A stretch of 64,000 bases of DNA from Leuctra nigra. Its lineage: Eukaryota; Arthropoda; Insecta; Plecoptera; Leuctridae. A program made the position numbers and the translations under genes. The notes beneath the pieces were generated by a model, which was given only the letters and a program-made list of their open reading frames with translations, ran no database searches and was not told where the DNA came from. The stretch is taken from contig OW203767.1 of the NCBI GenBank assembly GCA_934045905.1, positions 27,102,785-27,166,784 on the forward strand, in the 5' to 3' direction. Position 1 is the stretch's first letter; each line of letters opens with the position of its first letter. Shown piece after piece: positions 12,641 through 25,969 of the stretch.

Positions 12641-14693
12641 ATAATTTATTTATATAAATATCCCCCTTATATCCTCCATTATACACCCTATCTCTAGTAC
12701 CAAAGAATCCACCAGAGGTCAGTCGTGTTCCTTGTTTTCTCGAATTCCTCTCTTCCCAAGGTCTATTATATAGATATTTAAGTTAGAAACGCATATTAAT
12801 TCGCATGCAATACGCAGGCTCGCTCATCAACGCGTTACACAGAGCGTGTTCCTATTAGTACAGCCCATGAGCCTCTCCCCACCTTCAATCCTCCTCAAGT
12901 AAGGAATCCGCGATGTTTTAAGATGAGTTATTGACTTAGTCATTGTCTTTCAACAGTGAGTTGTTTTATTTTTCAGGAGGTAAACTATCTCGAAATGATA
13001 TATCTTCTACCGCTGCGTTGTCGAAATGTTTTAGTGTAATTTGAACGCTCGGAATGCTGGAATTCGCACTTCCCCGAGCTGGAATTCCACTTCTCAACGT
13101 GCGCCAGGATTCAACATTTACTCGAAATTCTAAGAAATTTACATTCAAATGAGAACAACTCTCGATTCAAGATTCATGAGAAATCGTAACGTAAATTATT
13201 AAAAGTGAAGTATTGTTATTAAACATTTCAACAATAGTACCTAATTTAGATTGAACCTGTAGGTTTTAGCTATGCCAACATTTGTAATTTAACAAGAGTT
13301 ATATTTTAATTATCATACAAGAAGCGTCTTTGTCTTCAAAGCTAAATCCAAAGATTTGAGTTAATTTTGTGTACGAGAGCCATGCCGTTTGGCACTCCTT
13401 GTTTTTCGTACTCAGCTTTAACGTCTGAAATGTGTCATTGTTCGATATAACAATTCAATATTCATGCGTAAATATACGGAGATAGTGTCAGGTTTCATCT
13501 TATGACTACTCGATCGCTCCTTTCACTTTGCGATGCTAATTGTTTCTATGTCACCATTGGTAAATCGAACACCTGCTTTTATGCTTATATATATATATAT
13601 ATTTTTTTTTTAATTTTATTGAAACCTTTTCAACAAAAATGTCGTGTAAGATGTTTACAGAATTGAATTAGAATCTTAGATTAATTTACGGGCATTTTAA
13701 TCAGAGCGACATGTTTCTTCAATCTTCATCTTTCTCTCCAGCATCTGTCTCCCCCTCATTCCATCTTTGTCACTCACAGACTAACCTCTGTGCTGGTGGG
13801 ACAGCAGATCTATGTATTATTATGTATTTCGTGTAACTGTGGCTAATATAAAGGATCAGTTACCTAAAGAACATCTATAACTCTTTCTGCATACCGTCAA
13901 AATAAGAACGAAAGTAATATTATCCTTCGAGCTCTATACTTTAGTGTAAACGAACTCTCTGACTCAGTATCTTGTACTCATCATCCAAACTTGGCTGTAA
14001 TATACAAACATATAACAGTAATATGAATTGTCAATTAAAAGACACAAATCTATTAAATCCCAGATTCGGTATTACCAATTCACCGAAGCAAGGACAATTA
14101 ATCCATGAAATAAAATGCAATTAGGTTAAACCAAGCCGATTACATTGCTATTATACAGTCTAATCTTGACTTTATCCCTAATGAAAATCGTTCGCATTCA
14201 TAAAATGTTTAGTGTCTATAACAGAAGATATCGTATTAGTCAGGATTTGAATAAGTGTCACAATTAATGTCTCAATAAACTTTAGAGACCAACTTTATTA
14301 TCTTTTGATTGCGCACGGAGCTCCGTCGTTATTATTTACCAAGACCTCTAGGGCATCTGCTAGCTGCTCATCTATCCCCCTAGAATGTGCCTAAATCGAT
14401 GAAAATCGAGTCGCCCAAATCTATACCATTATAACTCCTGGATCAGCTGGAATCGGATTCGGTGCAATGTTATAGTCTATATTACCGTGAATAGGATTCA
14501 AGCAGAATAGGGAATTAGTTATAGAATAGGGCCCCGAGTTGAAAGCAGATTTGTGATTTGATAATAAAAATCGCAGAATGTATCAATTTTTTTAAATGCG
14601 TTTGTATCAATGCAGAGTTCAATTTGGTTGATGAGTTGTGCAAAATAAATTGAGTTGTAATATATTTAAAAAAATACAAATATTAAAGTTATT

Positions 14694-14881
14694 GAAAGTA
14701 TTGGTTTTGTAAAATTATTTTATATTTTGTCTACAGTTTCGATTTTTATATTAAAATCTTCCTCAGATAAAGTTTAATTTAAAATAATTTAAGATAATTT
14801 TAATTTAATTAATATAAAAATCGAAACTGTAGACAATATATAAAATAATTTTACAAAAATGACGAAATATCCCAATACTTT
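14694..14881. repeat. AT-rich palindromic element
   Basis: Left arm segments AAAATTATTTTATAT and GTCTACAGTTTCGATTTTTA reappear inverted on the right, as does the outer AAAGTATTGG. About 70-80 bases per arm surround a short AT-rich centre. Non-coding; probably a MITE. Confidence 0.75.
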
Positions 14882-16958
14882 AATAATGATAGTCATGAAT
14901 CTTTAAAAACATGTTTAATACAAATTTTGATGCTCAAAGTAACGAATGAGATCTAGACTTACCTTATTGTGATTTTTCACGCTTTGGACGGTGCGAAATC
15001 GTACCAAGAAACCGGTCTAATTAATTTAAAAAGCCCGACTAGGCTGAATATAAAAAATATTATTAAATAATAAGGGTCCTGAGATTTGAATAAATACAAT
15101 TCAAAGCACATTGGGCCCCTTCTCAATCATCAAGCACACGACGGAATATTGTTCGTCCTACAAAATAAATCCCCCATCCGTACAAAATAATCCACACAAT
15201 CTTAAATGTTACTTTAGATTGACACTGCTTGTATATTTCACGCGCTGCGTCGTCCGCCATTAGCTAATTAGTACTAAAACGTGTGTTTAGTTTACGTGAC
15301 TTCGCCCTCGTCAGTGCATCTGTTGACATTAACATTCTCCCAGCACCTCTACGCGAGTCACAGCCTTCCCAAGTGATAAAACATGAACAAAATCCTGTTT
15401 CATGTCTGGAATATGGCCGTCGAATTAAGACATCGAGACACGGAGATGTTTTATTGAGACGAGTTGACACGTGGCAACGGAGTCGATCTATAGACACGAG
15501 GAGGACGTAAAGCATGGAGACGTGGAAATAGAGAGACTGGGATTAGAAGAAGAGTCATCGAGAAGACCCGGGTTCAACTACCCGATGAGTCGACGAGACA
15601 TTTACAGAATGAACTGATGTGAGATTTGAATTACAAATTAGAGATATTCGTGCTTTCAAGACGAAACTTACTGGCAAAAGAGAATGAATATTGGTATTAT
15701 TTTTACAAAAATGTACAATGTGTCCGCACTTCACAAATAGCTTTGCCATCTCTACATAAATATTCAATGAGCCGACTGCAAATACTTCTGAATCTGCGTT
15801 ATTTCACTGTCATTTATACCTCGGACATTATTCCCATTTTCTGGATTCATATTATAATAGTTACGTATAGTAAACGAAGTTTTATGTTGAAACGATGAAA
15901 CCACATCGATCTTCCATACAGATCAACATTTTAATGATTTTTTTCAAAGCTTTGTAGCAATATTTTAAAAAAACCGAGGGGAATGAAGGCTCATAAAAAT
16001 CACTGCAAGGTGACACATTAAACTTATTTTGATCAAAAAATGGACTCGTATTGCGTTCTTCCTCTGTACCCTTCAAGCATCTTTTACTGCGCATTTGTTT
16101 TCGCACGTATAAGTTTACAATATATAGAACTATTCAAATAAATTAGAATCATTCTCGGAAAAAGATTAAGTTTCAACTGTTTCAATCATTTTGAAGTATC
16201 TGCATGTCTGTTCCTCCTATTTTTCCAATATTTAGTGCTGCCGTCATAACTCAACTTTGATAATACTTTAAAAAACATAAAAACGTTTCAGTTTTATGTT
16301 TTACCCCCAAAACCACAACATCAATATGTTCCATCCCTCTCTTATAGTTATATAATGGATACCACATTTAGCACGTTTTCCTAACAACATTGGGATCTCT
16401 AGCAGCATATAAAAGTTAGGTAACAGTTTTCATCGATTCCCGATAAGTCTTTTTTTTCAGAAGAGCGCCATCTACAAACAAAATAAGCCACTACTCACTC
16501 AGTTACTCCATCATCCTGTTCGAAACTCAACCCAGTCGTTTCTCTATTTCGAACAATACTCAGTGATAATTGGTTCCTAAAGCAACATCTGCAACATTAT
16601 CCTTGTAATGGCATTAGAGCAATGCAACTGACAATATGTTGGAGCTGTAATACATGCAGAAGCAGAGCTCTAGGGATTCCAGAGCGACAAGTGAATGCTA
16701 GCGATAGGATGGATTGTGTACTGTAATTAGAATGTAATTATAATAAGACGAAATCCAGGATAATTAGCCTCAATTTGATAAGAGATAACTAGGACATGAA
16801 TACAAGGGGAGAAAAAGAAATAACAATGACGGCAGATCGTTATAACATTTTGCGTCCTGATTTAGTATGATTAATTTTTTAAAAAAGAAGCAACTACCAA
16901 CAATATCAGTATTTAACAATATTATCAGACTCTACTTCAGTGAAGATTTTTAATTAAG

Positions 16959-17080
16959 GTCCAGTTCTGTTTTTTAATACGTTAGCACAGTCATTTGATG
17001 AATGCCATTGGTTGTTTCCATGGTAATTCAGTCCTAAGTGACTGTTTTAAAGTTAGCACAGCATTGAAAAGAACTGGACT
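16959..17080. mobile_element. Small MITE of the CCAGT family, copy 1
   Basis: Terminal inverted repeats GTCCAGTTCT and AGAACTGGAC are followed by TTTCAATGC-like subterminal repeats, with the shared internal phrase CATTGGTTGTT. Relatives occur at 19422-19559, 35231-35886 (interrupted) and 49267-49399. Non-coding. Confidence 0.65.
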
Positions 17081-18504
17081 TAAGTTTCTCTAGTCATTTG
17101 TTTTTTACAATGTGTGTAAAGCTCATACACATATTGTACCAGTGGGACAAATCAATTCAATCCAATATAATGTCATTATAAATAAAACTATTAAGTCCAA
17201 TTGAATTATGATTTAAATTTTCCCATTTGAATTGCTTTGTTTTACATGGACTAATTTAACTTAGTTTCAAAGTTAAACTTTGGAATTTGTACTTTAGATC
17301 AAGTTTGACCATAAGAGTAGTATTTATAACCGGTGTTTAAATTTATAAAATCAAAAACTAATCGAAATACTCGAAACCTAACTAATTTCATTATTTTAGA
17401 GTTTATAAAAACATGTTTAAAATGTATCATAGGAATCTGGAATTGATATCTCTGGAATAGCTGATTTCAAGACATTCATATATTATGAAAAGTTGATAAA
17501 ATTGCAACTCTCCTTTATTTTCTGAATATTTAAACTGAGTGAAATCAAGTCAAGAAGTGCAATTACCATAACGTCTTATAGATTGTCTTGACATAACACT
17601 AAAATTTCGATCACACTTACTTTTAACTCGAGGAGCGCTTGAAATTGGATTGAGGAAGATCGTTTTAGGATAACCCAAGCTGTAAGACAGATAAAAATCA
17701 TCGAAGTCGGAGATAATTTCATAAAAGTTCAAGCAAACACAACGTCGTCAAACTAAAGCAAAGGTACACTTTTTAATGAAGTTCTTGAGCCTGGAATATC
17801 GCAATTGGATTCGGAAATATGCCGGATGAAATAATCTTTTACAAAATAGTCTGCTATTTTTTGAAATTAGAATGTAATTAATAACATGTTTTAAAATGTA
17901 CCTCAGCAGGTTCTTGAGCATGCAAAATGTTGAGAGGCATTCCCGAAAATATGTTTAATTTGTATTTGACATTCCTGATTGATTTCTACAGGGTTTTGAA
18001 GAAAATAGAGTTATTGCTATTGAGAATAATTTTGCTTACCTCTTTCGGAGACATCTGTGCCGTTGTTTCATTTTGTCATTTACACAACAAGAATATCAAT
18101 CCTTGTAAATACAGAGAACATAACTCTCTGCAAATACACAAATATTGCAGAATATTTGGAGCATTTTTCAGATTTTTCGACCATTTCACTTTGAGGTTGT
18201 ACTACTACCTTCCAAAGGCCGTTTTCAATACTCTGCTAAATTTTACAGAGTTGATTAGTACTTTATTACCATGCCAACAGCCAATGACATTCCTTAAATG
18301 ACCGTCTAAACTTAACACTTGAAGGGTTCAGGGAAAGAACGCTATAAGTCACATTCGGATGAAACTGAGATATGCGAAGTTTTATGTTGACACTATAGTT
18401 TCTATCTTCCATACAAATCGACATTTCAATTACGTTTTTCAAAACTTTGTGCCAATATTTTCTAAAAAGCGATGGTATATTCTGAAAGCTCATAAAAATC
18501 ACGC

Positions 18505-18869
18505 TGAGTAGTGAGCGTGACCTTGAAGAGTTTTTTAATCGATTTTTATCAATATCTTTTACCAATGTAATTGTTAACAAAATAGGGATTCTTACGAGTA
18601 TTCAGAACAGTTCAATGAAAATAATTCCATAGTTTGGAATAAGTTATTAGTTTTATTTTGTCCAACAGATGTTTAGTGCCATAATTTTACTAATTTTCTT
18701 AACGTCTGTAGGACAAAGCAAATCTAATAAACCATTACAAGCTATATAGAATTATTTTCATTGAACTGTTCGGAATACTCGTACAGAGCCTTATTTTGTT
18801 AACAATTACATTGGTAAAAGATATTGATAAAAAACGATTAAAAAACTCTTCAAGGTCAAACTCACTACT
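18505..18869. mobile_element. Nested palindromic MITE
   Basis: Outer arms (GAGTAGTGAG, ACCTTGAAGAGTTTTTTAATC, TACCAATGTAATTGTTAACA) reappear inverted at the right end. Inner arms (CGAGTATTC.GAACAGTTCA, TGTCC.ACAGATGTTTAGTGCC) are inverted at about 18597-18785. The outer arms recur at both edges of the 37353-41990 block and the inner element recurs at 39354-39562. Non-coding. Confidence 0.75.
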
Positions 18870-19143
18870 TTAAAAATGGATAGTGTTCTCTCCCTTGTTT
18901 CAGCCGAGTATTGACAAACTGTCCCTAATTCAAGTCGACCAAAGTCTTGAATGAAATGTCTGTGGCGATATGATCTGGCACGCGTGCTCGCGACTTCCTG
19001 TATCCTTCGCATGTCTGCGTCCATCTGTGCAGACACGACGCTGTCAATGGAGTCAAGGATGCCGTGCCGTGTCACCAGGCACGTCCAGGCGTTGGGACGA
19101 CGCCAACACGCTGGATCCGTCAGGTGCGAGCCTTCACATCGAG

Positions 19144-19150
19144 TATATAA
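19144..19150 (+). promoter_or_regulatory. TATA box of the secreted-protein gene
   Basis: TATATAA preceded by CGAG. A start site would be expected about 25-35 bases downstream, near 19175-19182. A good donor, CAG|GTGAGA, ends the putative first exon at 19215. It is the only strong TATA-plus-donor arrangement upstream of the signal-peptide exon at 21152. Confidence 0.5.
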
Positions 19151-19174
19151 CGGACCGTGAAGATGGATGAATCA

Positions 19175-19215
19175 ACAATCCATCGAGATCCATTCGACAT
19201 CACTGCAGAGTACAG
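19175..19215 (+). other. Putative non-coding first exon
   Basis: A short stretch between the TATA-predicted start and the donor CAG|GTGAGA. It would splice to the acceptor TTCTGTTACAG at 21151, joining the 5' UTR to the exon that carries the start codon. The exact 5' end is inferred. Confidence 0.4.
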
Positions 19216-19421
19216 GTGAGAGAACTTTGTTAGCAGCTTCAGTGAAGGATTGCTTCTGGTCATCCTAGATAGTTCGATACTCTTGGGACCAAACAACTTA
19301 CAGAAACATTTGTACTGGCTTCATTCATTTCAGTTAATGTCTTGCGAATGGTTTGGCAAGTAAATACTTAGCAGATTAATATTATTTAAAATTGGCATGT
19401 AGGTAAATATGAATACTCTTT

Positions 19422-19559
19422 GGCTGGTTTTTCAATGGCGTGCTTAACCAGTACTTAGTTAAGTTTTAAACGGCCATTCCAGGATTATCATTGGTTGTTG
19501 AATGGCTAATAGTCAATTGACTGTTTATAAGTTAGCAAGGTATTGAAAGACTAGCCCTA
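19422..19559. mobile_element. Small MITE of the CCAGT family, copy 2
   Basis: Left end GGCTGGTTTTTCAATG and right end TATTGAAAGACTAGCC are imperfect inverted repeats. The inside shares ATTGGTTGTTGAATGG and GTTAGCA with the copies at 16959 and 49267. Non-coding. Confidence 0.6.
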
Positions 19560-21167
19560 AATCTAATAATGTATATTTTACACATATTTAAACAACTTCG
19601 GACAAGTTGTTACCAAAATTTTTAGCAGTACCTGATAATATAAACAAAATAACTTGTTGGTTACTATGGTAACGGCCATTGATCACAGCTATTTAGAGAG
19701 AAAAGTTTTAAATTTTGTTTTAAAGTTGGTATTAAAAAGCAATTGTGCAACATTTTTAAAATTAGAGTTATGATAGTCTGTAGCTGTTGCCAAAAATTAA
19801 ATTAATTTAATAAATTAAAATAACAAAATTATTTTAAAAAATTAATAAGTTGTTACCAATGTGGAATTTGGACCATCAGAACCGCGATCAGAATTTTTAA
19901 ACAAGAAAATGAGTGAGTTAATGCAATTTCGTATAAATGGTAATTCCGATAAATGGTAATTGGTAATATACATATTTTTTATTATTTTATGACAAAAATA
20001 ACTAATATGGGGATGGTGCTGGAAGAGGTATGGTGGAGGTTGGATATTGTGTAATGTATAGCAATCGTGTGAATCATACACATACGATTATCATAATAGC
20101 CGCTGCTTGGCTCGATCCCGGGTCTACTGAATATCAATACATTACAATAATATGCATTATACAAAAGCCCAATGAGCCAATTATGCATGTGCATAACAAT
20201 TAAAGGTCATTTAGCGTGCTGAAAACAAATGTGCAACATTGCACAATTGTTGAATTTAATGGAGAGGCATTTGGACTACAGTCAACTCAATTGACAGTTT
20301 TTGGTGATGGTGCAATTTGAATAATTTGTTGTTTCAATGAATTTGAAAAATAGGCGAGCGTATTGAGAGTTACAATTGTACTCTCACAGCACTTTTTCTT
20401 TTTTCTTTTCTGCCTGTACTGCCCAGGACATACTGATTGACAATCGATCAGAAATTTTGAACACACACTAATGCCGTGTTGAACATTATATAAGTTTTAT
20501 AGCAACATTATTTTATTCTTCAAATGTGAAAATGAACCCCGATCAAGTTCAAATGTTAAATTATCATATTATTTTTTAAAAAAAAGTCATTAAAATTTGT
20601 CAAATAACTTCAATATTTATTGATTTTTTATACTTATTGTCAACCCAAATAATTGTTCTATCAATAATCATTAATGTAGACCGCACCTTGGTCACTTGCA
20701 AATCTTTGTCTCTATACAGTATGTTCAAAGCTGTCCATAGATCAGCAACTCTCCCACAACATAATTAATTTGAATGCAAATTAATCAACGCTTATCAACG
20801 AATACACAAAGCGTTTTCCTAGTATACATTTCAAGGGTGTATTTATTGAAAGTTATTACATTGCAGCTAAACATTTTTATATTACACTTCCAATAAAAAA
20901 TCATACTTTCAAAATTTAATGAAGATAAATGAATCTGAATCTATGATATCATAGCAAGGGCATTGACCTTACAATGTGTGAAGATCAAAATTAGAGTTCA
21001 TCATCCTTTTTATTTGCCAAAAAGCAGTCATAATATTGGCACGTGTTTATTTTTATCACAGTCCTGTAGCAAATTGGACGCTTCCTGTTTATTCCAGAGC
21101 CATCAATGTGTCATAACTTATTTAAAAATCGTTTGTTTATTTCTGTTACAGATTGTTTGTGATCAAG

Positions 21168-24100
21168 ATGGCTTTGAAAACGTTGCTATGCGTGACGATG
21201 ATCTGCTTTGCCAGCTCTGCTTGGCTTGTGACATCGCTCCCTGCACCCGGTAAGTTCAAAAACATTCTATTTTCAACTTTATTCTAAAGTAATTTGTTTT
21301 ACTTATTTACAATTTCCAAACTGTCTGATGCAGTTTTCATACCTCGGGACAATGTGGTATGGATTTTCGAATGTTTTTCAATTCAACTTTTTGGAGACTT
21401 TTGTTTTCATGTATTTGAAATAATCTGTAGCCGTGATGCACATTCTTTCGAAATGTAAGGAAAACTAAGAGAAAAGCAATATTTTGCATTTTAAATGTTA
21501 GTTTCTGAACTTAATTTAGAGTTAACCATTTGGGAAATTCAACATTTTCCCAAGACGAACCCTCGTCACCCCAGTCACCCCAGACCCCTCATTACTTTCA
21601 AGCATATGTGTTGTGGGAAAGTTTTCCATTTGTTAAATTACTGATTATAAAATACTCTTTAATAACGGAGCCTTTTTATGTAGTTTTTTCCTCTTCTCTT
21701 GGAACAGAAATTCTACAAACCTAATTGTGTACCATTTTGATTATTCATTGCTTCAAAATAAGTTGTAAATTACAAAATTTGAAAATAAATTAAATTTTTT
21801 AAATTTGTTCCCTTATTAGTAATAGGAACTTCTAAATATTGCAATGGCATTGTTTTAGGAAAATAAAGTGTTTGCTTTTCTTATAAACGTTTGAAAATGA
21901 AAAAAACTTAGTGCTATTGTAATCAGTTCCCAAAGTTCTTTAGAAACGAGTCATAATCCAAATTCATAAAACGCAGTGATAAAGTTTATTTATTACCTAT
22001 TCGTTTTAAATGTGTAGCTATCTCCAAACTAAAAAGCAACCAAGTCAAAATGTCAGACAGATTATGAAGTGCTTATAACTTATATTTCATCCCTACAGAA
22101 AATGGCAAGTAAAGCGACCTCTGTGAGTTCTTGTGTGAAATTGTTGGTCCCCTATGCACGAAGAATCAGGATAAAAGAGCTATAAATTTTAATTCCTGGA
22201 TGACGTGTCTCGAATGTACGATGGTGTCTGTGGAAATCGGGTCAGCGCGAATCTCCGGAGTCTGGAGCGATGAAGAGCAGTGAAATATGTCAAGAACCTC
22301 ATCGCGTTTCCATGTGTTGAGTTTTAGCGTCCATTTGTTTGAAATCAAACCGCGCTCTCAAGCTAACATGGAGTCATAAAGTTCTGCTGGAAAACTTGAA
22401 TCTACGCTAAAGAATTCTCTTCAGACGTTAATGGTGCAATGAATACGGATCTATGTTAGTAGCAAAAACTGTGGTGTTGCTTTGCTTTAGTATTTTACAG
22501 AAATCTAGTTTTAATTCAGGAAACACGACTTTGCTTTTGCGGAATAAGGAAACACATGAAAGTTAGCTTTGGTTACGCGATTTAGAATGGATGAATATAA
22601 GTGAAAAGATAACTTGACTGTTTGCGTATCTTTTCAATTGATATTTGCACGAAGACACTCGTAAAAAGTTTAATATCAAATCGAGCCACACAAATTAATG
22701 CCAATAATTGCAAATAAACTTAGAGACTATTACAGATCTTTCTATATCCAAGGAAGTGATGATAAAATGTATTACATACAAAAAATAACGGCACATCCAC
22801 AAAATACGAAAGATATTTTTCCACAGGTCAGTACATTCATTAGTCACTTATATGACCTCAAATCTTGAACACAATTTCGATATTTATATTTGAAAAATTA
22901 TAACGAAATTCTGCTGGTTTGAAATAGCGTTGTTACTTTATGGACTTCAGTTTATTTTATTCAATCCTTATTTTGTCTAAAATTTTTAAGATTGCTTATG
23001 ACTGAGCGAATTCTTGATCAAAGATCAAGCAAATCAAGATTTATCAGTATGTTCATTGTTTGTTTGCAGTGTTTTTGTAGGCATTGCCCAGGTTACACAT
23101 ATAAACCAATCGATCTGAAATTGTGAACAAACACTAATTCTCCACCATCCAGGTATGCTGTGAGTGATGGAAGCTGGCCTATGATTGGCTTTAGACACGG
23201 TTACTTCCGGTGATTTTTGTGTGGGAAAATGATTTTTGGAATTAGTACAATTGCATTCTGATAAAAAGTGAACATTTGGACATGAACCAATTGTTTTTAG
23301 AGATTTAGACCGAATTGAAGATAATTTTCGCTATATATAGGTAGTGCATATAGAACAAGTGTAGTTGGGACAACAATATTAATCAAAACATGAAAAAGTG
23401 CAAAAATGGAGTTATTTGCGGTCATGAGTACAGATTAAGATGAAACAAGCTGAGATGTTCTGAACAAAATGGAGCTACTTTCTAGTGTAATGTCTAGTGG
23501 AAGTGTTCGATGACTAATGACTGATGATCCAGCGCACAAGATTCATGGATCATAGCTTAGTTCACACTAGTAAGACACGGTTCTCTCACTTGACCAATGA
23601 AAGTGAAGCTTTTCCAGGTACCCAGCAATATTCGTCACTCGGATGGACTAGCGCTTATATCAGCTACTGGTGGTAAAAATATGAACTTACACTGCATATG
23701 CATATACACTGCAAGTAGTTCACTATGGAGATAAATAGATGGGCTGCGCCATCTGAGAAACGAATTTAGTAGAAACTTAGGTCTGTTTAGGCTTCACTTC
23801 AGCCATATGTTAATGTTACAGGAGTAAACGAACCTTGCCTTAGTAGTATGAATGCAGTAATGAGGTCCATGAATCTTGCAGCGCACGCCATGATGGTCCA
23901 CGGCTTCCTACTGCGTCAACCAGGAGGCGGTGGCTACGCGCCACATGGAGGCATGACGGCGTACGCCTCGCGCTTCTACAACTCCCGCACCTCCCTCGTC
24001 AACGAGAACCCCGACGCCGAGCCGCCCGCGGAGGAGGTGGAGGTGCCGACTCCTGAAGACACTCCCGTCGAACAGGAGGCGCCGGAGGATGAGCGAGCAC

Positions 24101-25969
24101 CCGAGGAGGCGGTCACGGTGAGGAGGCACTAACCTTTTACACATTCGCGACTCTCAGTTCTTTAACATTTACTAAATGAACGTGATTACATGACTCTAAA
24201 ATCGAATTTGGGATTTTAAAAATTTAGAAACCTACTTGCTGAATAAGCTATAATGGCCGGGTATTGTTTTAAATTAGGCTTGAAATTTTGTTTGGTTGTT
24301 CAATATAACTAATGATATTTTCTTAATTTAAGTTTTAATTTACATTTTTAATTTTTTTCGTACTTCCAGTGGGAGCGGGGGGGGGGGGGGCAGGAAATTG
24401 CCCCCCCCCCCCTCCCCCGACAACCACAATCTTATTAAATTCTGCTTTTGACACATGCATCAGAGAGCATTTTTCTGTGATGAATCTTTTAGGAATGATT
24501 TCAAATTTCCCACCAAAGTATTCAAATCAAACTTTGTGTGTCAGCGGAATGGAAGCCGTTTTTACCACATCTTTAGTTTCTTATTTTTACTTGCTCTAAT
24601 TTCAATTTAACACGTTTCAGTGAGTGATTTGAAAACCAATAAAACTTGTTTGACATTATCGATTGGCAGAAGGCGCCTGCCGAAAGGACGCCGAAAGCCG
24701 AGCGAGCTCCCGCGCCGTCGAAGCCCAAAGCGCCGAAGCCTCCTAAACGCCGTCCCGCCGAGGAGGACGACGAGGAGGACGAGAGCGACTACACCCCCAG
24801 CCGTCGCAACGGAGGCGGCTCGACGTACTCCAACTTCTTCCCCATCGTGTTCGGGAGTCGGACGGGAGTTCGCCGCAGCGGGCGCGCCGGCGAGGAGGAG
24901 GAGGCGCTGCAGGGGGGCCCGGGGTTGACGGCGATCGCCAACAGCTTCAGCACGGGACGGGGGGCGATTGCTGCCAGTCATGCGACGGCGTATGGAGGAC
25001 CAGCTCCAGCGGCGCCGGCAGCACCCACCAATCAGTACAGGAAGGGGTGAGTCGCCTCTCGTTCGTTTCTTGTGTGTTTTTGAACTTACCGATCAAATAA
25101 ACGATCTGAAATTTTGAATGCACACCAGCTTTCATGATATAGATTTTGGGCAAAATCCTCCGATTGGTTAAAAAGTGAAAATAAACTGTTTTCCATCAAG
25201 ATGAAATTTTGCATGGTTATTGGGACTACCATGTTAGGATATTTTGCCTATTATCAGAGAAATCGTTCATGAACTTCAAAAGTTGTTGACAATTTGGGCT
25301 TATTTTGAAATATTTTACACATTTTTGTTTCATCGAGAAAGAATTACTTACTGCATGTACCAAAGAATCCACCAGAGGCCAGTCGTGTTCATTATTTTCT
25401 CGAATATCTCCATTTATGACCGAATTTAACTTGATTTAATAGATTTGTTGTCACATTATTATTCACATTATTCATAAGTCACATTGAAGAAGCTTTGCAG
25501 AGATATGATATTTAAGCGCACCTTTCAATTAAACTAATCAGAATACGCCATCATCATCCTTTTCAAGAAAAATAAACTTTGAATGGTTGGTAGAAAACTC
25601 TTTTTCACAAAAAGAAAGAATGTGTCGATTTGAATGAACCATAACTATTTTAATGATGGAAAATAATTTGCATTTTAATATCCGAGACATGTCACATTCC
25701 GTCCAATCAGCGACGCATGTTTTCATCATTCACAAAGTTCAGTCAAAGAATCTGTGTCTGACTTGCACATGACTGAGAGCTTTAGAAGTTGGTCCACCAT
25801 CTTGGTCGGATCAAAGAGTACTCGAGGTTATAATGGCGTTGAACTGGCGGATTAATGAGATGTGTGCGGAGATCAAACTCCCGTCTGGACCAGGAGGCTG
25901 CGGTGGAGAAGGATTTGAATAATCATGACGACGTTTCGTTTCAGGTCTCCCAGCCGTTATCGCTCCTAA
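21168..25969 (+). CDS. Secreted low-complexity protein, four coding exons
   Basis: Coding exons 21168-21249, 23822-24117, 24670-25046 and 25945-25969 join in phase to 780 nt, 259 residues. The start is the first ATG after the acceptor TTCTGTTACAG. Residues 1-24 form a signal peptide (MALKTLLCVTMICFASSAWL, then a small-residue cleavage region). The mature protein has a short N-terminal part with one Cys (CLSSMNAVMRSMNLAAHAMM), an acidic Pro/Glu region, a Lys/Pro/Ala-rich basic region, a DDEEDE acidic run, and a conserved-looking C-terminal segment GPGLTAIANSFSTGRG followed by SHATAYGG. That last motif resembles uncharacterised insect secreted proteins (possibly DUF4774-like; from memory, not searched). 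Function unknown; cuticle or extracellular matrix is possible. Exons 2 and 3 are much more GC-rich than their surroundings. The end is ambiguous: exon 24670 could stop at GGG-TGA (25050), or use the overlapping donor GG|GTGAGT and finish eight codons later at 25969. Confidence 0.7.
24370..24420. repeat. Facing G and C homopolymer runs
   Basis: A run of about 14 G, a short CAGGAAATTG spacer and a run of about 13 C can pair as a hairpin or form a G-quadruplex. It lies in the third intron of the secreted-protein gene. Run lengths may be sequencing or assembly artefacts. Confidence 0.7.

Larger units (their letters stand above)
12641..19140. other. Intergenic, no gene recognised
   Basis: AT-rich, without supported coding exons. 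It contains a dispersed 'CCAAAGAATCCACCAGAGG' repeat near 12700 (second copy near 25360), a fragment with GCTCGCTCATCAACGCGTTA near 12824, palindromic elements at 14694-14881 and 18505-18869, a small MITE at 16959-17080, and two direct copies of a dispersed repeat at about 15880-16010 and 18375-18510 (shared 'CGAAGTTTTATGTTGA', 'ATCTTCCATACA', 'GCTCATAAAAATCAC'). Confidence 0.5.

Noticed and set aside
24607..24981. Antisense frame across the secreted-protein exon
   Set aside because: It mirrors a low-complexity coding exon; the plus strand has phase-matched splice sites and a signal peptide upstream.
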